From assembly GCF_001942495.1 (NCBI RefSeq), contig NZ_MKZS01000001.1:2935665-2999664 (forward strand): DNA of 64,000 bases, read 5' to 3'. The stretch is from Moorena bouillonii PNG. GTDB taxonomy: Bacteria > Cyanobacteriota > Cyanobacteriia > Cyanobacteriales > Coleofasciculaceae. The translations under genes and the position numbers were made by a program. Of the stretch, positions 34,201-42,159 are shown in pieces. The first letter of the stretch is position 1. The number at the start of each line of letters is the position of its first letter. Below the pieces are notes generated by a model that did not search any database, had not been told where the DNA came from, and saw only the letters and a list, made by a program, of their open reading frames with translations.

Positions 34201-34850
34201 TCTAGAATCGTTAGCGCCGCATTAATTTCTGACCCTACCAGCATAGTACCCATCACTTCCATAGTGATCGATACCATCAGTGGCAGTCTTGCCCCTTTTT
34301 TTTCAAATACCTCTTCTACGGCATTCAGCGCTGCCTTAATTTGCAGCACATCCTGACAGGTTTCCACAATCAGCAAATCAGAACCGCCATCATACAACCC
34401 TAAGGCTTGTTCCACATAGGCGTTCTTCAAGGTATCAAAATCAATATGTCCCAGGGTAGGGAGTTTAGTACCAGGACCCATGGCCCCGGCCACAAACCTA
34501 GGTTTTTCTGGAGTAGAGTATTCCGCTGCCATCCGTTTCCCTAGTTCCGCAGCTGCTTTATTTAGGTAATAGGCTTGGTCAGCTAGATCATATTCTGCCA
34601 GTACAATCGAAGTACCCCCAAAGGTATCCGTTTCAATCACATCTGCTCCCACCTCCAGGAAGCCCCGATGGACCTTTTCCACTGCTTCTGGTTTAGTATG
34701 GACAAGGTACTCATTACATCCCTCGTACTCAGGTCCACCAAAGTCTTCAGCGGTAAGGTTTTGGGTTTGGAGAGAGGTTCCAGTTGCCCCATCAAATACG
34801 ATAACCGGGCGCTTTGGGCTATGGAGGTGATTGAGGAAAGGGCTATTCAT
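31248..34850 (-). CDS. metH: Cobalamin-dependent methionine synthase
   Basis: The 1200-residue protein has the complete MetH plan. The homocysteine domain contains [11 protein letters not shown] and [15 protein letters not shown], whose Cys residues bind zinc. The methyltetrahydrofolate domain starts [20 protein letters not shown]. The B12 domain carries the cap [20 protein letters not shown] and the DxHxxG motif in [20 protein letters not shown] (His near 735), then [15 protein letters not shown]. The C-terminal activation domain has [20 protein letters not shown]. It transfers a methyl group from folate to homocysteine via B12. A segment around residues 866-905 ([20 protein letters not shown], then [12 protein letters not shown]) between the B12 and activation domains is encoded by genomic repeats. 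No B12 or SAM riboswitch is seen upstream. Confidence 0.97.
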   Translation of the reverse strand: MNSPFLNHLHSPKRPVIVFDGATGTSLQTQNLTAEDFGGPEYEGCNEYLVHTKPEAVEKVHRGFLEVGADVIETDTFGGTSIVLAEYDLADQAYYLNKAAAELGKRMAAEYSTPEKPRFVAGAMGPGTKLPTLGHIDFDTLKNAYVEQALGLYDGGSDLLIVETCQDVLQIKAALNAVEEVFEKKGARLPLMVSITMEVMGTMLVGSEINAALTILEPYPIDILGLNCATGPEQMKEHIKYLSECSPFVVSCIPNAGLPENVGGHAHYRLTPMELRMALMHFVEDLGVQVIGGCCGTRPAHIEQLAEVAKTLTPKERHPKYEPSAASIYSSQPYHQDNSFLIVGERLNASGSKKCRTMLNAEDWDGLVSLAKSQIREGANVLDVNVDYVGRDGVRDMNELASRLVKNSTLPLMLDSTEWEKMEAGLKVVGGKCILNSTNYEDGEPRFYKVLELAKIYGAGVVIGTIDEDGMARTADKKFEIAKRAYNDAIAYGIPAHELFFDTLALPISTGIEEDRENGKATIESIRRIREELPGCHVMLGVSNISFGLNPAARIVLNSMFLHEAMQVGMDAAIVSASKILPLAKIEPEHQEVCRKLIYDQREFDGDVCTYDPLAELTTLFEGKTTKRDRSQDENLSVEERLKRHIIDGERIGLEEQLEKAREKYPPLEIINTFLLDGMKVVGELFGSGQMQLPFVLQSAQTMKAAVAYLEPYMEKSEAGKNAKGTFVIATVKGDVHDIGKNLVDIILSNNGYEVINLGIKQPVENIIDAYEKHNADCIAMSGLLVKSTAFMKDNLATFNERGITVPVILGGAALTPKFVHKDCQNTYNGQVVYGKDAFSDLHFMDKLMPAKSAGNWDDIKGFIDEVENGVAVEGSSELKVDKLKVEGSSDNLGLSATLREQPATPPDTNRSEGVTLDIERPTPPFWGTKILQPEDISFEEVFWYLDLQALIAGQWQFRKPKDQSREEYNQFLKEKVDPILAKWKEKTLAENLLHPQVVYGYFPCLAEGNSLIIYDAQGMNSEGAKDSKELQEVARFEFPRQRSGKRLCIADFFLPKELAEAGQFDVFPMQAVTVGDIATEYAKKLFDGDQYTDYLYYHGLAVQMAEALAEWSHARIRRELGFADREPDSIRDVLAQRYQGSRYSFGYPACPNLQDQYKQLDLLECDRIKLYMDESEQLYPEQSTTAIVTYHPIARYFTA
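32131..32250. repeat. Repeats inside metH: GCGTAGCGTGGCC element and TTCAACTTTCAACTT tract
   Basis: GGTTGTTCGCGTAGCGTGGC, then CGAAAGGCCAAGG is the common palindromic repeat of this genome. Next to it is ACCTTCAACTTTCAACTTGT, then CAACTTTCAACTCGG, a tandem tract like those between genes. Both are in frame with metH. Confidence 0.8.
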
Positions 34851-35425
34851 AGATTCAGTTGCTATTTGTTGACCGTTGACAGTTTACGGAATTGGCTTCA
34901 TTTATGTCGGCTCTTATAATTAGTTTATCAAAAATCACCCAAATTATTTTATTTTATTTTTGGTATAATTTAAAGATTAGGCAAAATTAGGGGGGTAAAA
35001 AACTCAATAATTAATTGTTTATTTTGAAATTTTAAACATAAACTTTCAAGGTTTTATTTAAATTCATTAAAAGGGTAAAACCAACAGTAATTTTCCAACT
35101 AAATTCTAAACAAAAAGTAGTATAATTTAAAGATTAGGCAACGTTAATTTTACTAGTTGTGTAAATCCATTAAACCAAATTAATAGCGTTGATCATACTT
35201 ATAGTGAACAGAACCAGCACGCAATTTATCAGTTTACGTCGGCACGGATCTCTTAGAAAATCCCTTGGGATGGTGAGTCCCTACGGTGCAGAAAAAGTTA
35301 GGCAGTGCAGGGATTAAAAACACCGGCTTACTTTGGGTAGCCAATTGTGTCCAATTCCAGAAACTGCTGAAAGACAATCTCCTCTAAAAAATGCTATAAT
35401 ATAGAGTTACTATGTGATGGGAAAG
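34851..35425. repeat. Intergenic stretch with duplicated motif upstream of metH
   Basis: The sequence GTATAATTTAAAGATTAGGC appears at 34963 and again at 35120, about 157 bases apart, first followed by AAAATTAGG and then by AACGTTA. Both contain TATAAT and could be -10 boxes of metH promoters on either strand, or a small repeat. The rest is AT-rich with no gene. Confidence 0.45.
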
Positions 35426-35428
35426 ACC

Positions 35429-35518
35429 ATGCAAGTTAAAGACTTGACTATTGAAGAGTTTAAGCTGCTCATCCTGAAGCTGCTTTTGCCCAGTGGGTTG
35501 CTATGGCCTGCAAATTAA
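35429..35518 (+). pseudogene. Truncated small ORF (antitoxin-like start)
   Basis: The 29-residue product MQVKDLTIEEFK... resembles the start of small cyanobacterial antitoxin-like proteins (MQVKDLTVEEL...) and then diverges and stops. A GCTATAATATAGAG sequence upstream could be a -10 region. It is probably the dead end of a toxin-antitoxin gene. Confidence is low because of the length. Confidence 0.35.
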
Positions 35519-35639
35519 TATTGGTCGGGCAATTACGACTATTTCATGATTCCCCTCGAGAAGAGAGTGTGGGGAGATGGGGACCCACCCCTAACCCCTC
35601 CCAGGAGGGGAATGGGGAGATGGGGAGATGAGGAGATTT

Positions 35640-35745
35640 TTATTGCATTCGCGTAGCGTGGCCTTAGGCCAATCCTGTTCATCTCACCATGGGATCGCCT
35701 CAAGGTCAAAATGCGAACGCGCCCCGCGTGACCTTAGGTCAATCG
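35640..35745. repeat. Palindromic repeats GCGTAGCGTGGCCTTAGGCC
   Basis: TTGCATTCGCGTAGCGTGGC, then CTTAGGCCAATCC, and again GAACGCGCCCCGCGTGACCT, then TAGGTCAATCGCATTC. Two copies of the common repeat in tandem. Just upstream is a CCCCTAACCCCTCCCAGGAG palindrome. Confidence 0.8.
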
Positions 35746-35950
35746 CATTCATCCCATCCTATGATGCCCTCAACTTTTTCCTGTTCCCTATTCTCTTGTT
35801 TAGATCTCAACTAAAAATGCTATAGCTATTTCAGCTTCCTGTCTTTTGTTGCCATAAAAGACAGGAAGCTAATTTTTTGATTACCAATAATAACTCGAAT
35901 TAAGTAAGCCTTCAGCTGAAGGCTGATAGCTGATAGTTTACATTATAAAC

Positions 35951-36106
35951 CAAATATAGCAATTCTCTATGCCATGAGGTACAAAGGGATCCCCCGTTGG
36001 TCCCTATTATCAAGGGGGACTTTGACCTCATAAATCCTAGAAAGGGATCCCCCGTTGGTCCCCCTTATCAAGGGGGACTTTGACCTCATAAATCCTAGAA
36101 ACGCTA
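35951..36106. repeat. MITE-like end followed by a 64-bp tandem duplication
   Basis: TATAGCAATTCTCTATGCCA followed by GAGGTACAAAGG is a left end of the TATAGC...GAGGTAC family. After it, AAAGGGATCCCCCGTTGGTC and CAAGGGGGACTTTGACCTCA, then TAAATCCTAGAAA is present twice (35977 and 36041). A short CCCCC...GGGGG hairpin is in each copy. Confidence 0.75.
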
Positions 36107-36250
36107 CAACCCAAAAGCTGATGATAACAACACCAGAAAATTATCAGCTTTGTTTTAATACTATTACCTCTTACTTTTTGCCATAATCTCCACACTTTCC
36201 ACATTCTACTATTGGCCATATTTCGTAATAAAAAAAAAATCCCAAACCCC

Positions 36251-36285
36251 TTGACATTTTAATTAATTTATTAAGATATTAATAA
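36251..36285 (+). promoter_or_regulatory. Promoter -35 box and palindrome before the 71-aa gene
   Basis: TTGACA at 36251-36256 lies 57 bases before the ATG at 36313, and a perfect palindrome TTATTAA-GATA-TTAATAA (36268-36285) covers the place where a -10 would be (GATATT at 36275). The gene at 10387 has the same combination of TTGACA and palindrome. The ribosome site AGAGGAAAG lies about nine bases before the ATG. Confidence 0.6.
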
Positions 36286-36312
36286 TGTAACCACTTAAGA
36301 GGAAAGATTCTC

Positions 36313-36528
36313 ATGACTGAAAACATTCCCCCCACCCCAGACAACCAAGGTCGCAAACCTAAGAAATTCAAGCTCTTGTTGATCGGTACTCCTAAACAGG
36401 TTCGCGATACAATTAATGCCCTGTATTCCCTTAAGTATGCATATCCCTACGAGTGGAGCACTCCCGAGCCCACCGAAAAGCCTGGTGAGGTGATGACCAC
36501 TTTGGTGCGATATTTTTACCTAGACTAG
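36313..36528 (+). CDS. Small protein, paralogue of 10387-10641
   Basis: The 71-residue protein has a polar N-terminal end (MTENIPPTPDNQGRKPKKF) and a 53-residue domain FKLLLIGTPKQVRDTINALY, SLKYAYPYEWSTPEPT, EKPGEVMTTLVRYFYLD. This domain aligns without gaps with the 84-residue protein; about 20 positions are identical, among them L-x-G, YxxxW S, PT, PGE, TT, Y and the final LD. No signal or membrane segment is seen. A promoter-palindrome precedes it and a GCCAGGGC hairpin follows, so it is a single-gene unit. No function is known to me. Two diverged copies in 26 kb under similar control suggest a useful, mobile small gene family. Confidence 0.8.
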   Translation: MTENIPPTPDNQGRKPKKFKLLLIGTPKQVRDTINALYSLKYAYPYEWSTPEPTEKPGEVMTTLVRYFYLD

Positions 36529-36539
36529 GATAGGAATTT

Positions 36540-36561
36540 GCCAGGGCTTTTAGGCCCTGGC
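36540..36561 (+). terminator. Hairpin after the 71-aa gene
   Basis: GCCAGGGC-TTTTAG-GCCCTGGC is a perfect 8-bp stem 11 bases after the stop, without a T tract. It may end or stabilise the transcript. The paralogue at 10387 has a GC hairpin at the same distance. Confidence 0.6.
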
Positions 36562-36712
36562 CACCATCAAGATTGAAAGTTGTTTTCTGAAGCGGGATGA
36601 AGTAGTATGGAATAGGATAAGTCAGAGGTTAGAATGTGGTTGCTTTCGAGCAATTGCTGACTAACTCTGGAGGAATGTTTTTAGTCATTAGAATTGATTT
36701 CATTGAGTTGAC

Positions 36713-36793
36713 CTATTGTGTACTCGTTTTTGTGTACACAATAGAATTCGGTCAAGACTTGGGGTTAACCAGAACTTGACCGAGTTTTTTTTT
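36713..36793 (+). ncRNA. Candidate structured RNA ending in a Rho-independent terminator
   Basis: Two hairpins follow each other: CTATTGTGTAC...GTACACAATAG (11 bp, 36713-36744) and CGGTCAAG...CTTGACCG (8 bp, 36749-36782) with a run of nine T after it. The two stems are only four bases apart. The region from the end of the 71-aa gene to here contains no reading frame, so the transcript could be the long 3' end of that gene or a separate small RNA. Evidence is structural only. Confidence 0.45.
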
Positions 36794-36799
36794 GCTATA

Positions 36800-36961
36800 T
36801 ATTTAAGCATTCAGTTATCAGCTGTCAGCTGTCAGCTATCAGCTATAAGCATACGGCGGTTTGCATAACTATCAGGTACACAGGATTGTTTTCCCTCTTC
36901 CCTCTTCCCTGCTCCCTGCTCCCTGTTCCCTGTTCCCTGTTCCCTGTTCCCTTTGCTATAT
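36800..36961. repeat. CAGCTGT tract and MITE-like element
   Basis: Tandem TATCAGCTGTCAGCTGTC units (36815-36848) precede a degenerate left end (TTTGCATAACTATCAGGTAC, then ACAGGATTG), CTCTTCCC/CTGTTCCC units and a right part TTTGCTATA. It matches the plan of 4236-4405 and 50434-50606 but is shorter. Confidence 0.65.
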
Positions 36962-36963
36962 GC

Positions 36964-38046
36964 TTACCCCAAATGCATGTAATCTAAATCTAATAATGTT
37001 TCTAATTTCCCTATGGGAAGATGGCACAGGAATTCTCGGACACTGGATACTTTCTGGGCGCGCAAAGCAAATAATGTCCCACAGTAGGGAAGATGTTTAA
37101 CTGCTAAAGCAAAATCTTTCTGTAGAGGGATGTCTTTGTATTGTTCGTAGCTTGTTTCTATTTCTCTAACCAAAGCGTCATAGTTAGCTTTAATTTGATT
37201 AAATAATTCCAACCATTTGGGATAGTAAGTTAAAAACTCTTCTCCTTCATTGGTTAAAATAATCTCCAATATACTACGAGTATAAAATCCGCTTTTGGCA
37301 GAAGATATTTCTATATATTTCGCCGATTTTACTTTAAGTCGATTAAAGCGATGGTCGCAAACAATATAGCCCTCTGATATCATCGGATCTAAAGCTTCTG
37401 TAGCTTTGATAATCAAGGGTAACGTTGTTAAAGGATACGTCTTAACAATTTCCCATCCATATTTTCCTTCCCATTTACTGGGTAATTATTCCTGCAATGT
37501 CTGAATATTTCTCGCCCCATGCAGGATGAGTTGTTCTCTATTATGTCGCACTACAATGCGATTATAAGGAGTCATTAACTCAAACATAAAACAGTATGCT
37601 GTTTCCTGGGGCAATTGATAACCTGCGGAGTGCCAAACTTTCCAAAAAAGTTCGGCAAATGTCAGGTCAAATCCTTTAACTTCAGCAATTCCATCCGGGG
37701 TCCCAGTTGATTGAACTCTCCATTCCCCTTGGTAAAAATAGAGAACCATCAGGGAACCATCTAATTTTTCATAAACACGAGTGTTTTTCCAGTCAAGAGT
37801 TGCGGCTTGACTTTCTCCGTAGTTAAAAAATTTATCATAGGGATAAGATATGATCTCCCAATTATTAGCTTCATCTAAAATAATTCCGCGACATTGCTGT
37901 ACTATTTTCTCGTTTAAGGGAGATTCTGTTTGGGAATATTTTAAGCAGACGAGATCAGGAAACTGCTGATGGCGATTTACTTTAATCTTAAATTGATTAC
38001 ATAAACTCTCTAATCCCTGTGTTCTTAGATAATCCTGTAACTCCAT
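36964..38046 (-). pseudogene. T4 RnlA-type RNA ligase split by an in-frame stop codon
   Basis: The first part (186 residues from the ATG at 38046) holds QQCRGIILDEANNWEIISYP, YDKFFNYGES and YEKLDGSLMVLYFYQGEWR: motif I KxDGS with the Lys that takes AMP (about residue 94). It ends NIQTLQE at the TAA 37486-37488. The same frame continues without change: LPSKWEGKYGWEIVKTYPL, then EGYIVCDHRFNRLKVKSAKY (motifs IV and V) to 36964. Together they would be about 360 residues, the normal length of a T4-type Rnl1 ligase. Such enzymes seal RNA ends, often repairing tRNA or other RNA after damage. Only one base change breaks the gene, so it is a recent pseudogene, a recoded gene, or a sequencing error. 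Confidence 0.85.
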
Positions 38047-38420
38047 CTCTATATTTCCTAATCTCTATTGTTGCTAAGTTGACCAGAATGATGAACCCTA
38101 TATGGCATGTAACCTTATGTAACTTAATTGTAACACAATTAAGCTTTCTGGCAAAAACCTCACGGGGTGACAAGCTAATTTAAAATCTTACAGGGGTGTT
38201 TGTTAATGGGGTTAGGTGAAGCGCGAACATCGTCATGGCGTAGTAGTTGATTAAAACTATCTATGCAGTTGGATTGGTGAAAATTGCTTCAACTGCTCGG
38301 AATTACAACAACACGAGTCGCGCTCATTAAACCCAAAACCTAAAACCTAAAACCTAACACCTGCCTAGGTTTGAGCTTTGTTGTCACCCCTTGAGGTATT
38401 TGTTACAGCCCCTGCCAACA
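38047..38420. other. Intergenic stretch without recognised gene
   Basis: The region contains CCTAAAACCTAAAACC tandem units at 38333-38362 but no frame with recognisable content. It separates the RNA ligase gene from the dehydrogenase operon and may be the junction of the transferred segment. Confidence 0.4.
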
Positions 38421-38424
38421 TTTT

Positions 38425-39861
38425 CTATCTCAAAAACGCTGTACGAAGTGCCTTGAACACAAGATCCCGGTTTTTGAGGATGATTCTGTTTTTCGGCAAC
38501 CCTGCTGGGGCATGTAAAACGGTTTTGGCTTTTGAGAAGGTCAAGAACCCTTCATGGCCGTGATAATGCCCCATGCCGGAATGCCCGATCCCACCAAAGG
38601 GGGCATCATCGGCCATCACTTGCATGGCGGTATCATTGATGGATACGCCGCCGCTATGGGTGTTTTTCAGGAGGTGCTCGATCAGCGCGTTGTTCGTTGA
38701 CATGATATATAAGGCCAACGGACGTGGGCGCGCATTGATATAGCCAATGACCTCATCAACATTTTTATAGCTCATCACAGGCAGGATAGAGCCAAAGATT
38801 TCCTCCTGCATGACGCTCATATCCTCGCTGACATTGGTCACGACATGGGGATAGATCAGCCGCCCATCGCTTTCCTCATGGTCTTTTACAGGATGGATGT
38901 TTGCACCTTTAGCTTTTGCATCGTCTAAAAATCGTTGCAGGCGATCATACTGTCTGTCGGTGATAATATGGGTATGCGTGTTTTTATTGTTACTGCTGAT
39001 GTGGTATTCGGTGTAACGCTTGATAAACGTCTCAACAAATTCCTGCTCTCTGGCTTCGGGAACAAATACATAATCCGGTGATACGCAGATTTGACCTGAG
39101 TTAGTCGATTTACCGATGATCAGCGCATCTACAGCAGCATTCATATTGGCATCTTCGCCAATAATCGTGGGGGATTTACCGCCCATCTCCAAAGTGATGG
39201 GAGTAAGGTTATCGGCTGCTGCTTTTGCGACCAGCTTGCCGACAGTGGTTGATCCGGTAAAAATCAGATGATCAAATGGCAAGGCGGAAAATGCTGCGCC
39301 CATATCGGCTTCACCTTCGATGATGACGATATGATCAGAGATAGTTTCCACGACCTTGCGAAGCATTTGATTGGCGTTCGGTGTAAACTCGCTCATTTTA
39401 ATCATTACGCGATTCCCTGCGGCCAGAGCTTGTATGGCTGGGCCAAGGGCAAGGAAGAACGGGAAGTTCCACGGTGTAATCACACCAACCACGCCTAATG
39501 GCTGATAATGTACAGTAACGCTGGAAGGGGTAAGCAATAAACCCGCATGGCGTTTGGATGGTTTCATCCATTTTTTGAGGTTCTTTAAAGCGTAATTGAT
39601 TGCTGCAACGCTTGGCAATACATCGGCAATCAATGAATCAAACTCGCTGCGATAGCCGTAATCCTTTTTCAAAGCGTCATAGATTGCTTGCTCATTCTCG
39701 ATCAGAGACTTCTTTAGTTTTAATAGCACCTCCTTGCGGTCTTTGTAGCTTGGGGCTGGCGCGTTGTTATACGCTGCCTTCATTGCCTCAAAGTCAGCTT
39801 GAAGCTGTGCCTGCGGGTTGGTGTTTTCTGTTTCTACTTTAATGTTTACTACTTTAGTCAT
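38425..39861 (-). CDS. Aldehyde dehydrogenase (coniferyl-aldehyde-dehydrogenase-like)
   Basis: The 478-residue protein has the aldehyde dehydrogenase superfamily features: GVVGVITPWNFPFFLALGPA (cofactor-binding region), NRVMIKMSEFTPNANQM, FTGSTTVGKLVAKAAADN, the Glu in LEMGGKSPTIIG and the nucleophile in NSGQICVSPDYVFVP (Cys about 252). The ICVSPDYVFV and TMQVMADDAPFGGIGHSGMG-type segments fit the coniferyl aldehyde branch, which acts on long-chain or aromatic aldehydes. It is the last gene of an operon with adh and tetR upstream, 40 bases after tetR. Together they would take an alcohol to an acid. Base use differs from the cyanobacterial neighbours, and no HIP1 was seen in it. Confidence 0.9.
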   Translation of the reverse strand: MTKVVNIKVETENTNPQAQLQADFEAMKAAYNNAPAPSYKDRKEVLLKLKKSLIENEQAIYDALKKDYGYRSEFDSLIADVLPSVAAINYALKNLKKWMKPSKRHAGLLLTPSSVTVHYQPLGVVGVITPWNFPFFLALGPAIQALAAGNRVMIKMSEFTPNANQMLRKVVETISDHIVIIEGEADMGAAFSALPFDHLIFTGSTTVGKLVAKAAADNLTPITLEMGGKSPTIIGEDANMNAAVDALIIGKSTNSGQICVSPDYVFVPEAREQEFVETFIKRYTEYHISSNNKNTHTHIITDRQYDRLQRFLDDAKAKGANIHPVKDHEESDGRLIYPHVVTNVSEDMSVMQEEIFGSILPVMSYKNVDEVIGYINARPRPLALYIMSTNNALIEHLLKNTHSGGVSINDTAMQVMADDAPFGGIGHSGMGHYHGHEGFLTFSKAKTVLHAPAGLPKNRIILKNRDLVFKALRTAFLR

Positions 39862-39901
39862 GGTCTTTCTCCTTTAGGTGTGTTTAAAATTGGGTAATTC
39901 T

Positions 39902-40465
39902 CTAACTTTTATGGCTAACAACGCTTTCGATGATCACTGTCATATCTTCAAGAAACTGCTCTCTTGATGTTTCTTCCAGCAACAGACCTTTTCCGGCAGA
40001 GATAAGAGCAAAGGCCGTTCCTGTTGCTTTTTCACTTGATGCATAGTTATGGCGTTCAAGAAAATCGGCTAGCCGGGCTCTGAACCGCAATGGCCAGTCC
40101 TCTTCGGAAGAATGCGTTGCCTGCAAAGCATCGTTCAATATTTCAGTTCCGTGTGAGTTTCTGACAATTTCTACTGCTTCGCCGATCAGGATATCAAAGA
40201 CATTGATGAGCGTACGTAATGGTGGAAGATCTTCATTGTTCAATGCTGCAAAAATTCGGGCATACATACCAGATAGATAGGTATGGATCGTCCATTCATA
40301 ACATTTTTCCTTTGAGCCAAATTTTTTATAAATTGACTGTCTGGAAACCCCTGCAGCACGGGCAATATCTTCCATAGATGTTTTGCGAAACCCATATTGA
40401 GCGAATGTTGCAAGAATATCTTTGGCATTTTCTTTTTCATTTTCCTTTTTTACTGTATTTAACAT
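39902..40465 (-). CDS. TetR-family transcriptional regulator
   Basis: The 187-residue protein has an N-terminal DNA-binding domain: KDILATFAQYGFRKTSMEDI, ARAAGVSRQSIYKKFGSKEK, the helix-turn-helix of TetR repressors, followed by a helical ligand domain with variable sequence. It lies between adh (18 bases upstream) and aldh (40 bases downstream) in the same orientation, so it is made with the enzymes it controls. Its likely operator is the large palindrome at 41721-41772 before adh (inference). Ligand is probably an alcohol, aldehyde or acid of the pathway. Confidence 0.92.
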   Translation of the reverse strand: MLNTVKKENEKENAKDILATFAQYGFRKTSMEDIARAAGVSRQSIYKKFGSKEKCYEWTIHTYLSGMYARIFAALNNEDLPPLRTLINVFDILIGEAVEIVRNSHGTEILNDALQATHSSEEDWPLRFRARLADFLERHNYASSEKATGTAFALISAGKGLLLEETSREQFLEDMTVIIESVVSHKS

Positions 40466-40483
40466 CTCTTCAATCCCCTATTT

Positions 40484-41692
40484 TTAAGCAAATGATATGT
40501 CCCGATGACCGGCAGAAACTGAATGCAAAATCGCTTCTACATCTCTGCGTCGCATCACTTTTGGAACGGCATAAGAACGCCATGCCTCGGCCAGCGCATC
40601 TTTAGCAATCTTTTGGAAATCCTTTTCCTCAAGCTCTGTCAGGTTGGCTGGAATGCCGACTTGTTCCGCCAATTGATCAACACGCGCACTAAAATGTTCG
40701 GCAAGTGTATCTGTATCTGCTGACGCTTCACCGCCCAGCATCACTTCCAGTTTAGCAAAACGCTCTGCGCAGGCCGACTTATTAAAACGTAAAACTCTTG
40801 GGAGTATGATGGCATTCGCCAAACCATGTGGTGTATTATAATGGGCGCTTACCTGATGCGAAATCGCATGGACGTAGCCCAAACTTGATTTGGTAAAAGC
40901 ATAGCCTGCCAGGAAAGATGCTTGCGCCACCATCTCACGGGCCTTCAAATCGCCACCGTCAGCGTAAGCAGCCGGTAGAAAATCAAAGAGCAGTTTGATG
41001 GCCATCGCCGCATCACGATCCGTATCGGCAAAATTATTGCGTGATGTGTAGGCTTCAATCGCATGGGTAAGCACATCCATACCAACCGCTGCGGTCATAT
41101 GTGCCGGCAAGGATTTTAGAAGCTCTGGATCGAGTGCCGCAGCAATCGGGACATATTTAGGATCAACGAAAAATTGTTTCTTATGGGTTTTCGGATCTGA
41201 AATCACGGCAGTATTTGTAACCTCTGATCCGCTTCCTGATGTTGTGGGAACGACATAAAACGGTAACGGAGGCTCTTTAACCTTTAAAATACCTGCCAGT
41301 TTATCCAGGCTTCGATTGTTTGTGCTGGCTGCTGAGACAACTTTTGCAACATCGATAATTGATCCGCCGCCTATGGCAAAAACACTATCACACTCATTGT
41401 CTTTACTGACTTTAAGGGCAGCTTCTACTTGTTCAAAAGTGGGGTTGGGTTTAACGCCATCAAATATAGTCACTTCACAATCATGTACTTTAAGGTGTTC
41501 CAGGAACCCATCAAGCATACCTTTTTCCAATAAAAAGTTGTCTGTGATCAGAAGTGGCTTTTTCTGACCTGCGGCAATCATCAGATCCGCCAGTTTTTGC
41601 GTAGACCGAGATCCGGAAAAAACCAGAGGTTTTTGTATCGGGTAAAAAGTTGAAAGTGCCCGAAGCGCATATGTGATCGGTGTTGGTAGCAT
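40484..41692 (-). CDS. Iron-containing alcohol dehydrogenase
   Basis: The 402-residue protein has the group III Fe-ADH features: FAIGGGSIIDVAKVVSAAST (NAD(P) loop), VVPTTSGSGSEVTNTAVISD, GMDVLTHAIEAYTSRN and GYVHAISHQVSAHYNTPHGL, ANAIILPRVLRFN (metal-binding His residues). It starts with ATG preceded by GGAG. It is the first gene of the adh-tetR-aldh unit, with a strong palindrome 28 bases upstream of the start. It likely oxidises an alcohol to an aldehyde that the next enzyme converts to acid. Composition suggests a proteobacterial origin (inference from sequence style). Confidence 0.92.
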   Translation of the reverse strand: MLPTPITYALRALSTFYPIQKPLVFSGSRSTQKLADLMIAAGQKKPLLITDNFLLEKGMLDGFLEHLKVHDCEVTIFDGVKPNPTFEQVEAALKVSKDNECDSVFAIGGGSIIDVAKVVSAASTNNRSLDKLAGILKVKEPPLPFYVVPTTSGSGSEVTNTAVISDPKTHKKQFFVDPKYVPIAAALDPELLKSLPAHMTAAVGMDVLTHAIEAYTSRNNFADTDRDAAMAIKLLFDFLPAAYADGGDLKAREMVAQASFLAGYAFTKSSLGYVHAISHQVSAHYNTPHGLANAIILPRVLRFNKSACAERFAKLEVMLGGEASADTDTLAEHFSARVDQLAEQVGIPANLTELEEKDFQKIAKDALAEAWRSYAVPKVMRRRDVEAILHSVSAGHRDISFA

Positions 41693-41720
41693 TTTTTTTC
41701 TCCTAAATGTAAAGCGTTGC

Positions 41721-41772
41721 GTTACAACTAACTGTCATAGTTGTAACCCTTACATTTACAACTATGACAGTT
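41721..41772. promoter_or_regulatory. Three-half-site palindromic operator of the adh-tetR-aldh operon
   Basis: AACTGTCATAGTTGTAA (41730-41746) and TTACAACTATGACAGTT (41756-41772) are perfect complements of 17 bases with a 9-base spacer. A further GTTACAACTA at 41721-41730 pairs with TAGTTGTAAC at 41738-41747. So the unit TTACAACTA occurs three times, inverted and direct. It lies 28-80 bases before the adh start, the normal place for a TetR operator. Confidence 0.8.
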
Positions 41773-41797
41773 AAATTCACTAATGTCAAGTTTAAAT

Positions 41798-41991
41798 TTA
41801 CATTTTTAAATAAAAATGTAAATTTGCAAGAATTGAGGGGTATTGGAGGGGTGAGTGCTTGGTATGGTGCTTGATCGCCGAAAGCAGCATCACCCCAGCG
41901 ATACCGATGAGTATCGCCACATAGTCCCCGATACCCAGTGTTTCGCCAAACAACAAGCTACCGAGAATGGCAGTTTAGATGGTTTCTGTTT
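41798..41991 (-). pseudogene. C-terminal fragment of an EamA/DMT transporter
   Basis: Read on the minus strand: TAILGSLLFGETLGIGDYVA, ILIGIAGVMLLSAIKHHTK, then a short tail to the TAA at 41798. This is the last pair of membrane helices of an EamA (drug/metabolite) permease; the stop before TAILG and the missing eight other helices make it dead. It is probably part of the same transferred segment as the adh operon. Confidence 0.75.
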
Positions 41992-42159
41992 TACATAGGC
42001 TGTGCCTACGGCAAAATTGCGATAACCAAACAGAATTACCACCAGTCTTGATTAAGGGAGTGAGACATCAGTCCTATGGCTTATGCCCCTAAGTCATAGT
42101 CTAAAGTTGCAATTATTGTGGGTCGAGAATTTATGATTGTGGTCTCAGAATGTCGATGA

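Noticed and set aside
34851-35425. Cobalamin or SAM riboswitch upstream of metH
   Set aside because: I could not find a B12-box-like or SAM-I-like core on the right strand; the region is AT-rich with a duplicated 20-mer.
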